Translations under genes and position numbers: made by a program
Assembly (NCBI GenBank): GCA_020633555.1
Contig: JACKDL010000011.1
Coordinates: 1-64,000 of the forward strand
Direction of reading: 5' to 3'
DNA from: Myxococcales bacterium
GTDB taxonomy: Bacteria; Myxococcota_A; Bradymonadia; UBA7976; UBA1532
DNA: 64,000 nucleotides
The notes under the pieces: generated by a model
Database searches by the model: none
What the model was told of the DNA's origin: nothing
Seen by the model: only the letters and a program-made list of their open reading frames with translations
Shown: piece by piece, positions 52,709 through 60,491 of the stretch
Position numbering within the stretch: position 1 is the stretch's first letter
Layout of the letters: the number at the start of each line of letters is the position of its first letter

Positions 52709-54253
52709 ATGGCGAGCGTGGTGCTGCGTTCGGTGGTCCTGGGGAGCCTGGTGGGGCTCGCGGGGTGCATCCCCGCGGGCGGCGGCGGCGGCCGCGATGA
52801 CGGCGGGCTGGGTGGCGCCGGCGGCGGCGGTCAGAACGACGGGGGCGCCTTCGGCGGGTTCGGCGGCGGGGCCGGCGGTGCCGGCGGCGTCGGTGGCGTC
52901 GGTGGTGAGGGCGGGGCCGGCGGCGCGGGCGGTGCCGGTGGCATGGGCGGTGCGGGCGGTGCCGGCGGTGCGGGCGGTGCCGGCGGTGCCGGTGGCATGG
53001 GTGGGGCGGGCGGTGCCGGTGGCATGGGCGGTGCGGGCGGCGATCCCGGCTGCAACCCCGGCCAGATCCAGGCCTGCCAGGTGGACGGCGGCTGCGCCGG
53101 CGAGCAGGCCTGCGTCGGCGGGACCTGGGGCCCCTGCGAGACCTTCGAGGTGGAGATCTGCGACGGCGCCGACAACGACTGCGACGGCGACATCGACGAG
53201 GGCTTCGGGGTGGGCGACGCGTGCACGCGCGGCCTGGGCGCCTGCTTCGTCGAAGGCCGCCTGGCCTGCGACGGCGAGGGCGGCGTGGAGTGCCCCATCG
53301 CCGCCGGCCAGCCCGAGGACGAGCGCTGCGACGGCGAGGACAACGACTGCGACGGGCAGGTGGACGAGGACGTGCGCGGTGAGGCCTGCCGTGACGGCGT
53401 GGGCGCCTGCCAGGCCGTGGGCACCCTGATCTGCACCGCCGGGGAGTTCGTCTGCGACGCCGAGCCCGGGCCGGCCCGGCCGGAGCAGTGTGATGGCCTC
53501 GACAACGACTGCGACGGCACCGTGGACGAGGACGTCTGTGGCGGCGGCGAGGGCGTCGCGTTGCCCGCCAACGAGGTCTACGGCCACCACGGGAGCTGCA
53601 GCGACTGGAACGGGTGCGGCGACGCCGCGGGCTGCGCGGCGATGGCGTGTGAGCGGGCCGGCCTGGGCGAGCCCATCTCGTTCGACGAGGGCCAGTGCGA
53701 CGCCGCCGAGATCTGTGTGATCTTCCGCGCCGGCGGCGGGGCGCCCGACGCCGACTGGGCGCCCTTCGGCGGCTGCAACCTGCCGACGGCCGAGAACGTG
53801 GTGTGCGCGCCCGCGGGCGTCCGGGTGGAGCGCGACTGCGGCGACGGCCGCGACAACGATGGCGACAGCTTCATCGACTGCGACGACTTCGACTGCGGTG
53901 ACGATCCCGTCTGCGCCCCCGCCATGAACGGGCAGGTGGGCCAGTTCAACGTGGGCGATGGGCCCCCTTGGACCGAGGCGACGTCCACCTCGTGTGTGGC
54001 CCAGTGCGCGCGGCTCTTCGGGGGCGTGGCGGCCAACTACGGCTGCTCGACGGTCGACGGGGCCTACAACGCGCGGGCGCACCTGGACGGCTGGGGGGAC
54101 TCCCGGTACTGCGCGGGTGACGCGGCCGCGGACTACGTGGCGCCCAACGAGGGCGGCGCCTACAACTGCGGCGCCAACGGCTGCTCGTTCTCGGCGTATG
54201 TGAATGACCACGCCGCGTGCGCCAACGCGGTGAACTACTGCTGGCGGATGTAG
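52709..54253 (+). CDS. Gly-rich lipoprotein with MopE-type metal-binding repeats
   Basis: This encodes 514 residues with a lipoprotein signal (LVGLAGC) and a Gly-Gly-Ala/Met linker of about 85 residues. Three MopE-like metal-binding motifs (PF11617) follow: CDGADNDCDGDIDEGF, CDGEDNDCDGQVDEDV and CDGLDNDCDGTVDEDV. A related CGDGRDNDGDSFIDCDDFDC comes later. Two Cys-rich domains lie around and after it, and the chain ends NAVNYCWRM. The acidic Asn/Asp loops look Ca- or Cu-binding. AGGAGGT precedes ATG 52709. Probably surface-exposed; ligand and role unknown. Confidence 0.85.
   Translation: MASVVLRSVVLGSLVGLAGCIPAGGGGGRDDGGLGGAGGGGQNDGGAFGGFGGGAGGAGGVGGVGGEGGAGGAGGAGGMGGAGGAGGAGGAGGAGGMGGAGGAGGMGGAGGDPGCNPGQIQACQVDGGCAGEQACVGGTWGPCETFEVEICDGADNDCDGDIDEGFGVGDACTRGLGACFVEGRLACDGEGGVECPIAAGQPEDERCDGEDNDCDGQVDEDVRGEACRDGVGACQAVGTLICTAGEFVCDAEPGPARPEQCDGLDNDCDGTVDEDVCGGGEGVALPANEVYGHHGSCSDWNGCGDAAGCAAMACERAGLGEPISFDEGQCDAAEICVIFRAGGGAPDADWAPFGGCNLPTAENVVCAPAGVRVERDCGDGRDNDGDSFIDCDDFDCGDDPVCAPAMNGQVGQFNVGDGPPWTEATSTSCVAQCARLFGGVAANYGCSTVDGAYNARAHLDGWGDSRYCAGDAAADYVAPNEGGAYNCGANGCSFSAYVNDHAACANAVNYCWRM
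52850..53045 (+). repeat. in-frame repeat coding a Gly-Gly-Ala/Met linker
   Basis: Nine-base units of the form GGCGGTGCG/GCCGGTGGC recur in tandem and encode Gly-Gly-Ala, Gly-Gly-Met or Gly-Gly-Val triplets. They form the flexible linker between the lipid anchor and the metal-binding repeats of the lipoprotein at 52709-54253. A similar Gly-Gly-x linker occurs in the DUF1592 protein at 8600-10834. Confidence 0.8.
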
Positions 54254-54340
54254 TCGGGGTGGCCCGTCAGGGTCGCCCGCGCTTGCGCCGCGGCCCCGGT
54301 TCCGGTAGCACCGCCGACCACCCCTGGCGCCGGAGTGAAG

Positions 54341-54940
54341 ATGGGGAAGGCGGTCTATCAGCGGCAGGACGACTATGACGCCGACGTCATCGCCGGCATG
54401 GCCGCGCACGTCCGGGCCCTGCTGGCGGCCCTGGGCGAGGACCCTGATCGCGGCGCCCTGGTGGACACCCCCACCCGCGTGGCCAAGGCGCTGGCCTTCC
54501 TCACCCACGGCATGCACCAGGATCCACAGGCGATCCTCGCGAGCGCCGTCTTCGAGGAGGCCTACAACGAGACGGTGCTGGTGAAGGACATCGAGCTCTT
54601 CTCGATGTGCGAGCACCACATGCTGCCCTTCTTCGGCAAGGCCCACGTGGCCTACGTGCCCGACGGGCGCATCGTGGGCCTGAGCAAGATCCCCCGCGTG
54701 GTGGACGCCTTCGCCCGCCGGCTGCAGGTGCAGGAGCGCCTGACGGTGCAGATCCGCGACGCCATCGACGCCGCCCTTCGGCCGCAGGGCGTGGCGGTGA
54801 TCATCCAGGCGCAGCACCTGTGCATGCAGATGCGCGGGGTCGAGAAGCAGCACTCCATGACCACCACCTCGGCCTACACCGGGGTGTTCCGCGACGACCT
54901 GAAGGCCCGCGAGGCGTTCATCAAGCTCGCCATCGGGTGA
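54341..54940 (+). CDS. folE: GTP cyclohydrolase I
   Basis: The 199-residue enzyme opens GTP to 7,8-dihydroneopterin triphosphate, the first step of folate (and tetrahydropterin) synthesis. Conserved blocks are DTPTRVAKA, ELFSMCEHHMLPFFGKAHVAY (Cys and His zinc ligands), GLSKIPRVVDAFARRLQVQE, QHLCMQMRGV (second Cys ligand) and TSAYTGVF. Length fits the family. ATG 54341 has GGAG 5 bases upstream and is preferred over GTG 54335. It stands alone between two exported-protein genes. Confidence 0.96.
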   Translation: MGKAVYQRQDDYDADVIAGMAAHVRALLAALGEDPDRGALVDTPTRVAKALAFLTHGMHQDPQAILASAVFEEAYNETVLVKDIELFSMCEHHMLPFFGKAHVAYVPDGRIVGLSKIPRVVDAFARRLQVQERLTVQIRDAIDAALRPQGVAVIIQAQHLCMQMRGVEKQHSMTTTSAYTGVFRDDLKAREAFIKLAIG

Positions 54941-54986
54941 GCCTGCGGTAAGCTCCCGCGGTTCACCCCCGCTGGAGATCCTGCCC

Positions 54987-56786
54987 GTGCGCCCACTCGC
55001 GATCCTGCTGCTGGCCCTGCTGCCCGCCGCGCTGCCCCAGGGGGCCGCGGCGAAGCCGAAGCTGCCCATCAAAGACTTCCTGAAGGACGTCAACGCCCGG
55101 CTCATCGAGCGCTGGTCCGAGGCCGAGCGCGCCGCGTGGGTGGCTGCGAACTTCATCACGGTCGACACGCAGGCCATCGAGGCGGCAGCGTCCGAGCGGC
55201 TGATGGCGGCCACCAGCGAGGCCATCCAGGCCTCGGCGGCCTACCCCATCGCCAAGCTGGACCCGGAGTCGAAGCGCATGCTGACCCTGCTGCGCCTGTC
55301 CACACCGGCGCCCGCGCCGCTGGATCCGGCGAAGCGCAGTGAGCTGGCGAAGACGCTGGCGGATCTGGGGGCCATGTACGGGGCGGGGAAGTGGTGCCCC
55401 GAGGGCCAGACGGGCGACGCCTGCCAGGACCTGGGGGCACTGTCGAAGATCATGGGCGAGAGCCGTGATCCGCAGGCCCTGCTCGAGGCCTGGCAGCGCT
55501 GGCGCACGGTGTCGCCCGCCATGAAGCCCCTGTACGAGCGCTTCGTGGCGCTGGGCAATGAGGGCGCAAAGTCCTTGGAGTTCAAGGATCTGGGCGACAT
55601 GTGGCGCTCGGGCTACGACATGCCCGCCCCCGCCTTCGAGGCCGAGACCGAGCGGTTGTGGCAGCAGGTGCGCCCGCTGTACGAGGAGCTGCACTGCTAC
55701 GTGCGCGGCCGGCTGGCGCAGAAGTACCCGGGGGTGGTCGAGGGCAAGGGCACCATCCCCGCGCACGTGCTGGGCAACATGTGGGCCCAGGAGTGGCTGG
55801 AGATCTACCCGCTGGTGGAGCCCTTCCCCGGCAAGGCGCCGCTGGACGTGACCGGCGCGCTGAAGGCCAAGGGCTGGGACGCGCTGAAGATGGTGAAGCT
55901 GGCCGAGGGCTTCTTCACCGGGCTGGGTCTGAAGGCGCTGCCCAAGACCTTCTTCGAGCGCAGCCTGTTCGTGAAGCCGCGCGACCGCGACGTGAAGTGC
56001 CATGCCAGCGCGTGGGACGTGAGCTACCGCGGGGACGTGCGCATCAAGATGTGCATCGAGCCCACCGAGTCGGACCTGATCACCATCCACCACGAGCTGG
56101 GGCACATCTATTACTACCTGTATTACAACCAGCTCCCCATCCTGTATCAGAGCGGCGCCCACGACGGCTTCCACGAGGCCATCGGCGACGCCCTGGCCCT
56201 GTCGGTGACCCCGGGCTACCTGAAGCAGGCGGGCATCCTGGACAGCGTGCCCACCGACGACGAGGGCCTGCTGAACGTGCAGATGAAGGTGGCGCTCGAC
56301 AAGATCGCCTTCCTGCCGTTCGGGCGGATGATCGATCAGTGGCGCTGGGATGTGTTCAGCGGGAAGGTGTCGCCGGAACAGTGGAACGACCACTGGTGGA
56401 AGCTGCGCGGCGAGTACCAGGGCATCCACGCACCGGTGGCGCGGCCCAAGGACGCCTTCGACCCGGGCGCGAAGTACCACATCCCGGCCAACACGCCGTA
56501 CGTGCGCTACTTCCTGTCCTTCGTGGTGCAGTTCCAGTTCTACAAGGCGCTGTGCGAGGCCGCCGGCCACGAGGGCCCGCTGCACACCTGCAGCTTCGCG
56601 GGCAGCCAGGCCGCCGGCGACCGGCTGGCCAAGGTGCTGGCCATGGGCGCCAGCAAGCCCTGGCCTGACGCCATGGAGGCCTTCACCGGTCAGCGCCAGA
56701 TGGACGCCTCGGCCCTGCTGGAGTACTTCGCGCCGCTGCGCGCCTGGCTCCAGGAACAGAACAAGGGCCAGACCTGCGGCTGGTAG
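54987..56786 (+). CDS. peptidyl-dipeptidase, M2 (ACE-like) family
   Basis: This encodes 599 residues with a Sec signal (LAILLLALLPAALPQGAAA). The zinc site HELGH (His369-His373) and third ligand Glu397 in GFHEAIGDALALS have exactly the 28-residue spacing of angiotensin-converting enzyme. Other family blocks include CHASAWDV, FLPFGRMIDQWRWDVF, WWKLRGEYQGI and YVRYFLSFVVQFQFYKALC. It should remove C-terminal dipeptides in the periplasm or outside. GTG 54987 has GGAG upstream. An M2 enzyme is uncommon but known in bacteria. Confidence 0.94.
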   Translation: MRPLAILLLALLPAALPQGAAAKPKLPIKDFLKDVNARLIERWSEAERAAWVAANFITVDTQAIEAAASERLMAATSEAIQASAAYPIAKLDPESKRMLTLLRLSTPAPAPLDPAKRSELAKTLADLGAMYGAGKWCPEGQTGDACQDLGALSKIMGESRDPQALLEAWQRWRTVSPAMKPLYERFVALGNEGAKSLEFKDLGDMWRSGYDMPAPAFEAETERLWQQVRPLYEELHCYVRGRLAQKYPGVVEGKGTIPAHVLGNMWAQEWLEIYPLVEPFPGKAPLDVTGALKAKGWDALKMVKLAEGFFTGLGLKALPKTFFERSLFVKPRDRDVKCHASAWDVSYRGDVRIKMCIEPTESDLITIHHELGHIYYYLYYNQLPILYQSGAHDGFHEAIGDALALSVTPGYLKQAGILDSVPTDDEGLLNVQMKVALDKIAFLPFGRMIDQWRWDVFSGKVSPEQWNDHWWKLRGEYQGIHAPVARPKDAFDPGAKYHIPANTPYVRYFLSFVVQFQFYKALCEAAGHEGPLHTCSFAGSQAAGDRLAKVLAMGASKPWPDAMEAFTGQRQMDASALLEYFAPLRAWLQEQNKGQTCGW

Positions 56787-56819
56787 GCGGCCGCCGGGGT
56801 TGGGGCCGGACGGGCGGGG

Positions 56820-57341
56820 TCAGGCCTGCATCAAGGCCACGAGCTGGTCGAGGGCGGCGCCCCAGCCCTGCTCGAAGCCCATCTCGGCGTGCTGGCGGCA
56901 GGCCTCGGCCGTGGCGTGGCGCACCGTGGCGGTGTACCGGCAGCCCGTGGCGGTGGGCGTGAACTCGATGGTGGCCGTCATGAAGCCGCCCTCGCGGGGG
57001 CGGAAGCCGGGGCCCACCGCGTCGGTCCACACCAGACGACGGTCGGGCTCGGCCACGAGCACGCAGCCGGCGACAGCCGGCTGATTCTCGCCCTCGGGCG
57101 AGCGCATGACCGCCAGGAAGGTGCCACCGGGTCGCGGATCCACCTCGCAGTGGCTGACGGTCCAGGGGCGGGGGCAGAACCACTGCTGCAACAGCGCGGG
57201 CTGGGTGTACGCCGCCCAGGCCTGGGCCGCCGACACGGGCAGCTCGCGGACCAGGCGCAGGTCGAGTTGCGGATCCAGCGGCAGCTCGGCCACGTCAGGG
57301 AGGTGGCTCGGGGTCGGCGAGTCGGCGGTGGAGGCGTTCAT
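56820..57341 (-). CDS. SRPBCC/AHSA1-domain protein
   Basis: The 173-residue cytosolic protein fits the AHSA1-like branch of the START/SRPBCC fold: LRLVRELPVSAAQAWAAYTQ, LLQQWFCPRPWTVSHCEVD, PGGTFLAVMRSPEG, and the C-terminal helix HAEMGFEQGWGAALDQLVAL. Such proteins bind hydrophobic ligands or act as stress factors; here the ligand is unknown. ATG 57341 is used; its ribosome site is weak. The YARHG gene lies upstream in the same direction. Confidence 0.88.
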   Translation of the reverse strand: MNASTADSPTPSHLPDVAELPLDPQLDLRLVRELPVSAAQAWAAYTQPALLQQWFCPRPWTVSHCEVDPRPGGTFLAVMRSPEGENQPAVAGCVLVAEPDRRLVWTDAVGPGFRPREGGFMTATIEFTPTATGCRYTATVRHATAEACRQHAEMGFEQGWGAALDQLVALMQA

Positions 57342-57403
57342 CGTGGGCCTTGCGGGGAAGGGTGTGGCCGCACGGTCGTGGGGTGGCCCCCACCGGTCAA
57401 GCG

Positions 57404-58078
57404 CTACTTGAGCCGGGCCTCGAACTCCTTGATCAGCCGCACGTTCGCGCCGTCCTCTGCGGTCAGCGTGACGTTGGCCTTCAGCTCGTGGGTCAGCGGC
57501 AGCATGCCGTTGTCGAGCTTCTGATCGCCGGTGCGCGGCCCGTAGAAGAAGTCGTTCAGGTCCTGCTTCTTGAACTTGTAGCCGTGGCGGGCGTAGGCGG
57601 CGTTGCGCAGCTTCCACAGGGTCAGCGCCGAGAAGCCGGCGTCGGGGCTGGGCGTCAGGTCCTCCTTGGTGAGCTTCTGGCCGGCGATGATCTTGCCGAG
57701 CACGGCCTCGAAGCTGCCCACGTTCACGTCCTCGAACAGGCTCATCTTCCGGCCGATCTGCCGGGTGAAGAGCTCCTCGCTGCGGCCGCAGAGCGTGGCG
57801 GGGTCGGTGGTCGGGGCGTAGCACACCGTCTTGTGGTGCTTCAGGGCGCGCTCCAGGTCTTCCTTGAGGAAGTCGGGCTCCCACTTCGTGGCCGGGTTGG
57901 GATCCAGGGTGAGAAGCTCGCCGTCCATCTTGCCGCCGTAGGCGTCGCTGAGCAGGCGGCGCAGGCAGGCGTTGGTCTGGGCCTGGGTGACCTTCTCGGC
58001 CTTGGCCCAGGCGTGGCACTCGGCGACGGACGGGTTCGGGGCGGCGAGGGCCGCCACCAGGGTGAAGAGCTGGATCAT
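57404..58078 (-). CDS. exported YARHG-domain protein
   Basis: This encodes 224 residues with a short signal (MIQLFTLVAALAA). A Cys-containing N-domain (ECHAWAKAEKVTQAQTNAC) is followed by a YARHG domain (PF13308) near residues 148-178 with LRNAAYARHGYKFKKQDL, then a beta-rich tail. YARHG is an extracellular domain of unknown function, often near peptidases or in cell-surface proteins. It is divergent from the barrel-like lipoprotein gene, with a direct repeat in the 153-base gap. Confidence 0.83.
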   Translation of the reverse strand: MIQLFTLVAALAAPNPSVAECHAWAKAEKVTQAQTNACLRRLLSDAYGGKMDGELLTLDPNPATKWEPDFLKEDLERALKHHKTVCYAPTTDPATLCGRSEELFTRQIGRKMSLFEDVNVGSFEAVLGKIIAGQKLTKEDLTPSPDAGFSALTLWKLRNAAYARHGYKFKKQDLNDFFYGPRTGDQKLDNGMLPLTHELKANVTLTAEDGANVRLIKEFEARLK

Positions 58079-58128
58079 CGTGAGGTCCCCCCTCGTTGGC
58101 TGTGGGCGCAGGATGGCCGCGCCGCGGG

Positions 58129-58156
58129 CGGCCGGTCAACGGCGGCCGGTGAACGG
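58129..58156. repeat. tandem 14-base direct repeat in a divergent promoter region
   Basis: CGGCCGGTCAACGG (58129-58142) is followed without a gap by CGGCCGGTGAACGG (58143-58156), differing at one base. The pair lies in the gap between the YARHG gene (leftward) and the lipoprotein gene (rightward). The period of 14 bases is not a helical multiple. It could be a binding array or a small local duplication. Confidence 0.6.
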
Positions 58157-58231
58157 GCCGGCGACCCTGATCTTCACCGTGGGCGGGGGAATCCTTTTGA
58201 CAGGTGAGCCGCCGATGGGCTCCCAAGGGGC

Positions 58232-59032
58232 ATGCGCACCGTGCTCGCCCTGCCCCTGCTGCTGGCGCCCCTGTGGGCGTGCCAGTCCACCGTGCAACCC
58301 CGCCCGGCCCGGGTGGCAGCCCCCGGGGCCGTGAGCTGGAGCGCCCACCTGCCGCTCGCGCGGGTGGCGCCGGCGCAGCTCGACGGGCGGCTGGGCGACG
58401 GCCGGGCCGTGACCGTGGACGCGGTGGGCACGGGCGTGGCCGACGGCACCGCGGTGTGGGTGCCGCCCCTGTGGTTCGAAGGGGAGCTGCGCTACGGGCT
58501 GTTCGACCCCTGCGAGGTGGGCGGGCTGCTGTCGCCGCTGCGGGCCGGGGTGGAGCTGCGCTGTCAGGTGGCCCGAGGGCCGGTGGACGCCGCCCTGAGC
58601 GCCGCCGGGGCCTGGCTGTGGGGCTTCGGGCGCAACGCCCCGTGGGGTCGCACCGGGCTCGAGCTGAGCCGCACCGGCGCCGAGCGCACGGGCATGGTGG
58701 GCGTGTTCGCCAGCCTGGGGCCCGAGGCCTGGTGGTTCGACTTCGTGGACGCGCCCGAGGGCCTGAACGATCCGGTGGATCCGACGGTGACCGACGGCCC
58801 GAACAGCGGCGTGCGGGCGGTGCGTGATGAGGTGGCCCTGGCGGTTCCGCTGGGGCTGTCCTGGGCGGTCGAGGACGCCTGGGTGGGGGGCCTGGGGCTG
58901 GGGCTGGTGCTGCGCCAGGTGTTGTGGGCGGGGGCGCCCCGGTTCCAGGCGTGCCAGGGCTGCTCGCTGGACGGCTCGGCGGTGCGGCTGGGCCCCAGCG
59001 TGCTGTTCACCCTGAGCCTCTACGGGCGCTGA
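58232..59032 (+). CDS. lipoprotein with outer-membrane beta-barrel-like domain
   Basis: This encodes 266 residues with a lipoprotein signal (lipobox PLWAC). The mature part alternates hydrophobic and polar residues in strands with Gly turns (VWVPPLWFEGELRYGLF, LSAAGAWLWGFGRN, GLSWAVEDAWVGGLGLGLVL) and ends in SVLFTLSLYGR, with an aromatic near the C-terminus as in outer-membrane barrels. No family is recognised. AAGGGG lies only one base before ATG 58232, so the start is likely but imperfect. Confidence 0.72.
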   Translation: MRTVLALPLLLAPLWACQSTVQPRPARVAAPGAVSWSAHLPLARVAPAQLDGRLGDGRAVTVDAVGTGVADGTAVWVPPLWFEGELRYGLFDPCEVGGLLSPLRAGVELRCQVARGPVDAALSAAGAWLWGFGRNAPWGRTGLELSRTGAERTGMVGVFASLGPEAWWFDFVDAPEGLNDPVDPTVTDGPNSGVRAVRDEVALAVPLGLSWAVEDAWVGGLGLGLVLRQVLWAGAPRFQACQGCSLDGSAVRLGPSVLFTLSLYGR

Positions 59033-59069
59033 GCCCTGGCAGGCTGTCGAAAACCGCTCCCGTCGCGAG

Positions 59070-59855
59070 CTACTTGCCCTTGGGCGTGGGCTTGGGCCGC
59101 CAGAACACCCACTCGTCGGCAGAGGAGAGCTCGGGGTCGAAGCGGTAGCCGCCGCGGTCGAAGGCCTTCAGCCCTTCGGGGGTGGTCAAGCGCTCGTCCA
59201 CCAGGTAGCGGGCCAACATGCCCCGGGCCTGCTTGGCGTAGAAGCTGATGACGCTGAGCTTGCCGTTGTGCTCTTCCTTGAAGACCGGGGTGATGACCGG
59301 ACCCGCCAGCTTGTGGGTGCGCAAGGCCTTGCTGTACTCGCTGGAGGCGCACACCACCACCGTGCGATCGCTGTGTCCTGCGGTGAGCTGGTTGGCATAG
59401 GCGGCCAGCCGAGCGCCCCAGAAGGCGTACAGGGTCTTGCCGCGCCGGGTGGCCAGCCCGGTGCCCATCTCGAGCCGGTACGGCTGCATGAGATCCAGCG
59501 GCCGCAGCAGGCCGTACAGCCCCGAGAGGATGGCCACGTGGTCCTGGGCGAAGGCCACGTCTTCGTCCGTCAGGGTGTCGGCCTGCAGGCCCACATAGGT
59601 GTCCCCCGCGAAGCTGAACAGCGCGTGCACGGCGTTGTCGGCGTCGAAGGGCAGGCCCATGGCCTGGAACCGCTCGAAGTTGAGCTGGCCCAGGGACTCG
59701 CTCAGGTCCATGAGCTCGCGGATCTGCGCCACGGTGAGTCGGCGGGTGACCTTCATCAGCGCCGCGATGTCGTCCTGCAGGGCCGGCTGGGTGTGGCCCA
59801 GGCCGGCGCGCAGGGTGGGGGTGAGCTTCTTGGCGGGGGACAGCACCGCGAGCAT
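59070..59855 (-). CDS. yaaA: peroxide stress protein YaaA
   Basis: The 261-residue cytosolic protein matches YaaA (UPF0246/DUF328) throughout: MLAVLSPAKKLT, LNFERFQAMGLPFDADNAVHAL, FSFAGDTYVGLQADTLTDED, LSGLYGLLRPLDLMQPYRLEMG and FYAKQARGMLARYLV. In E. coli YaaA limits intracellular iron during peroxide stress and binds DNA through a helix-hairpin-helix-like fold. ATG 59855 has TGGAG 7 bases upstream. It is followed by its own short gap to the convergent lipoprotein gene. Confidence 0.95.
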   Translation of the reverse strand: MLAVLSPAKKLTPTLRAGLGHTQPALQDDIAALMKVTRRLTVAQIRELMDLSESLGQLNFERFQAMGLPFDADNAVHALFSFAGDTYVGLQADTLTDEDVAFAQDHVAILSGLYGLLRPLDLMQPYRLEMGTGLATRRGKTLYAFWGARLAAYANQLTAGHSDRTVVVCASSEYSKALRTHKLAGPVITPVFKEEHNGKLSVISFYAKQARGMLARYLVDERLTTPEGLKAFDRGGYRFDPELSSADEWVFWRPKPTPKGK

Positions 59856-59946
59856 CGTGGGGCTCCATGGGGTCAAGGTCGGGTTTGGGGTGGGGGACGC
59901 CGCAGGCGGTCCAAGCGTTTCACCGCCCGGCACCCGCGGCGAGCGT

Positions 59947-60387
59947 TCAGGGCGGTGGGCCGAGGTCCTGGAAGTGGCGGAACATGGCGCGCAGGTAGTC
60001 GGGGAACTCGGTGTCGGCCAGCAGCTCCGTGGGCGTCACCCAGGCGGGCGCGCCCTCGTCGGGGTGGGTGGGTGGGGTGCGCTCGCCGGTGAGCTGTGCC
60101 GCGAAGGCGGCCGCGGGCTTGCCGCTGGGCGACGGGCCCACGAAGGGCGGGTGGTCCAGCAGGCGCACGGCGTAGCCCGTCTCCTCCCGGCACTCGCGGG
60201 TGGCGGCCTGCGCGGCGTCCTCGCCCGGATCCACGAGGCCAAAGGGCAGCCCGAACCGGCCCGAGGCCGCGCGGCGGAACGCCAGCACGCGGCCGGCGCC
60301 GTCGCGCACGTAGACCCCCGCGGCGTGGATCACGGCCGGCATCGGGGCCGGGGTGGCCCGGCTCGGCAAGGCGACTCGGCTCGACAT
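59947..60387 (-). CDS. Nudix hydrolase
   Basis: This 146-residue cytosolic protein has a complete Nudix box at residues 50-72 (G-x5-E-x7-RECREETGY), with the catalytic Glu residues present. It begins with a strand VIHAAGVYVRDGAGRVLAF, typical of the family. Nudix enzymes hydrolyse nucleoside diphosphate-linked compounds; the specific substrate cannot be read from sequence. ATG 60387 has GGAG 6 bases upstream. It is divergent from the ECF sigma-factor gene. Confidence 0.92.
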   Translation of the reverse strand: MSSRVALPSRATPAPMPAVIHAAGVYVRDGAGRVLAFRRAASGRFGLPFGLVDPGEDAAQAATRECREETGYAVRLLDHPPFVGPSPSGKPAAAFAAQLTGERTPPTHPDEGAPAWVTPTELLADTEFPDYLRAMFRHFQDLGPPP

Positions 60388-60491
60388 GGTGGGCTCCGTC
60401 CTGGGCGCGCCCACCATGCCAAGGGGGGCGTGGCCGTGCCAGAGGTCAGGCGGCTGGCGTGCGGCGGGGCGGCGCGCCATGCTGCCCGGCG

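Noticed and set aside
58197..58202. Perfect TTGACA (-35 consensus)
   Set aside because: No -10-like hexamer lies 16-18 bases downstream and the ATG at 58232 is too close, so it is probably chance.
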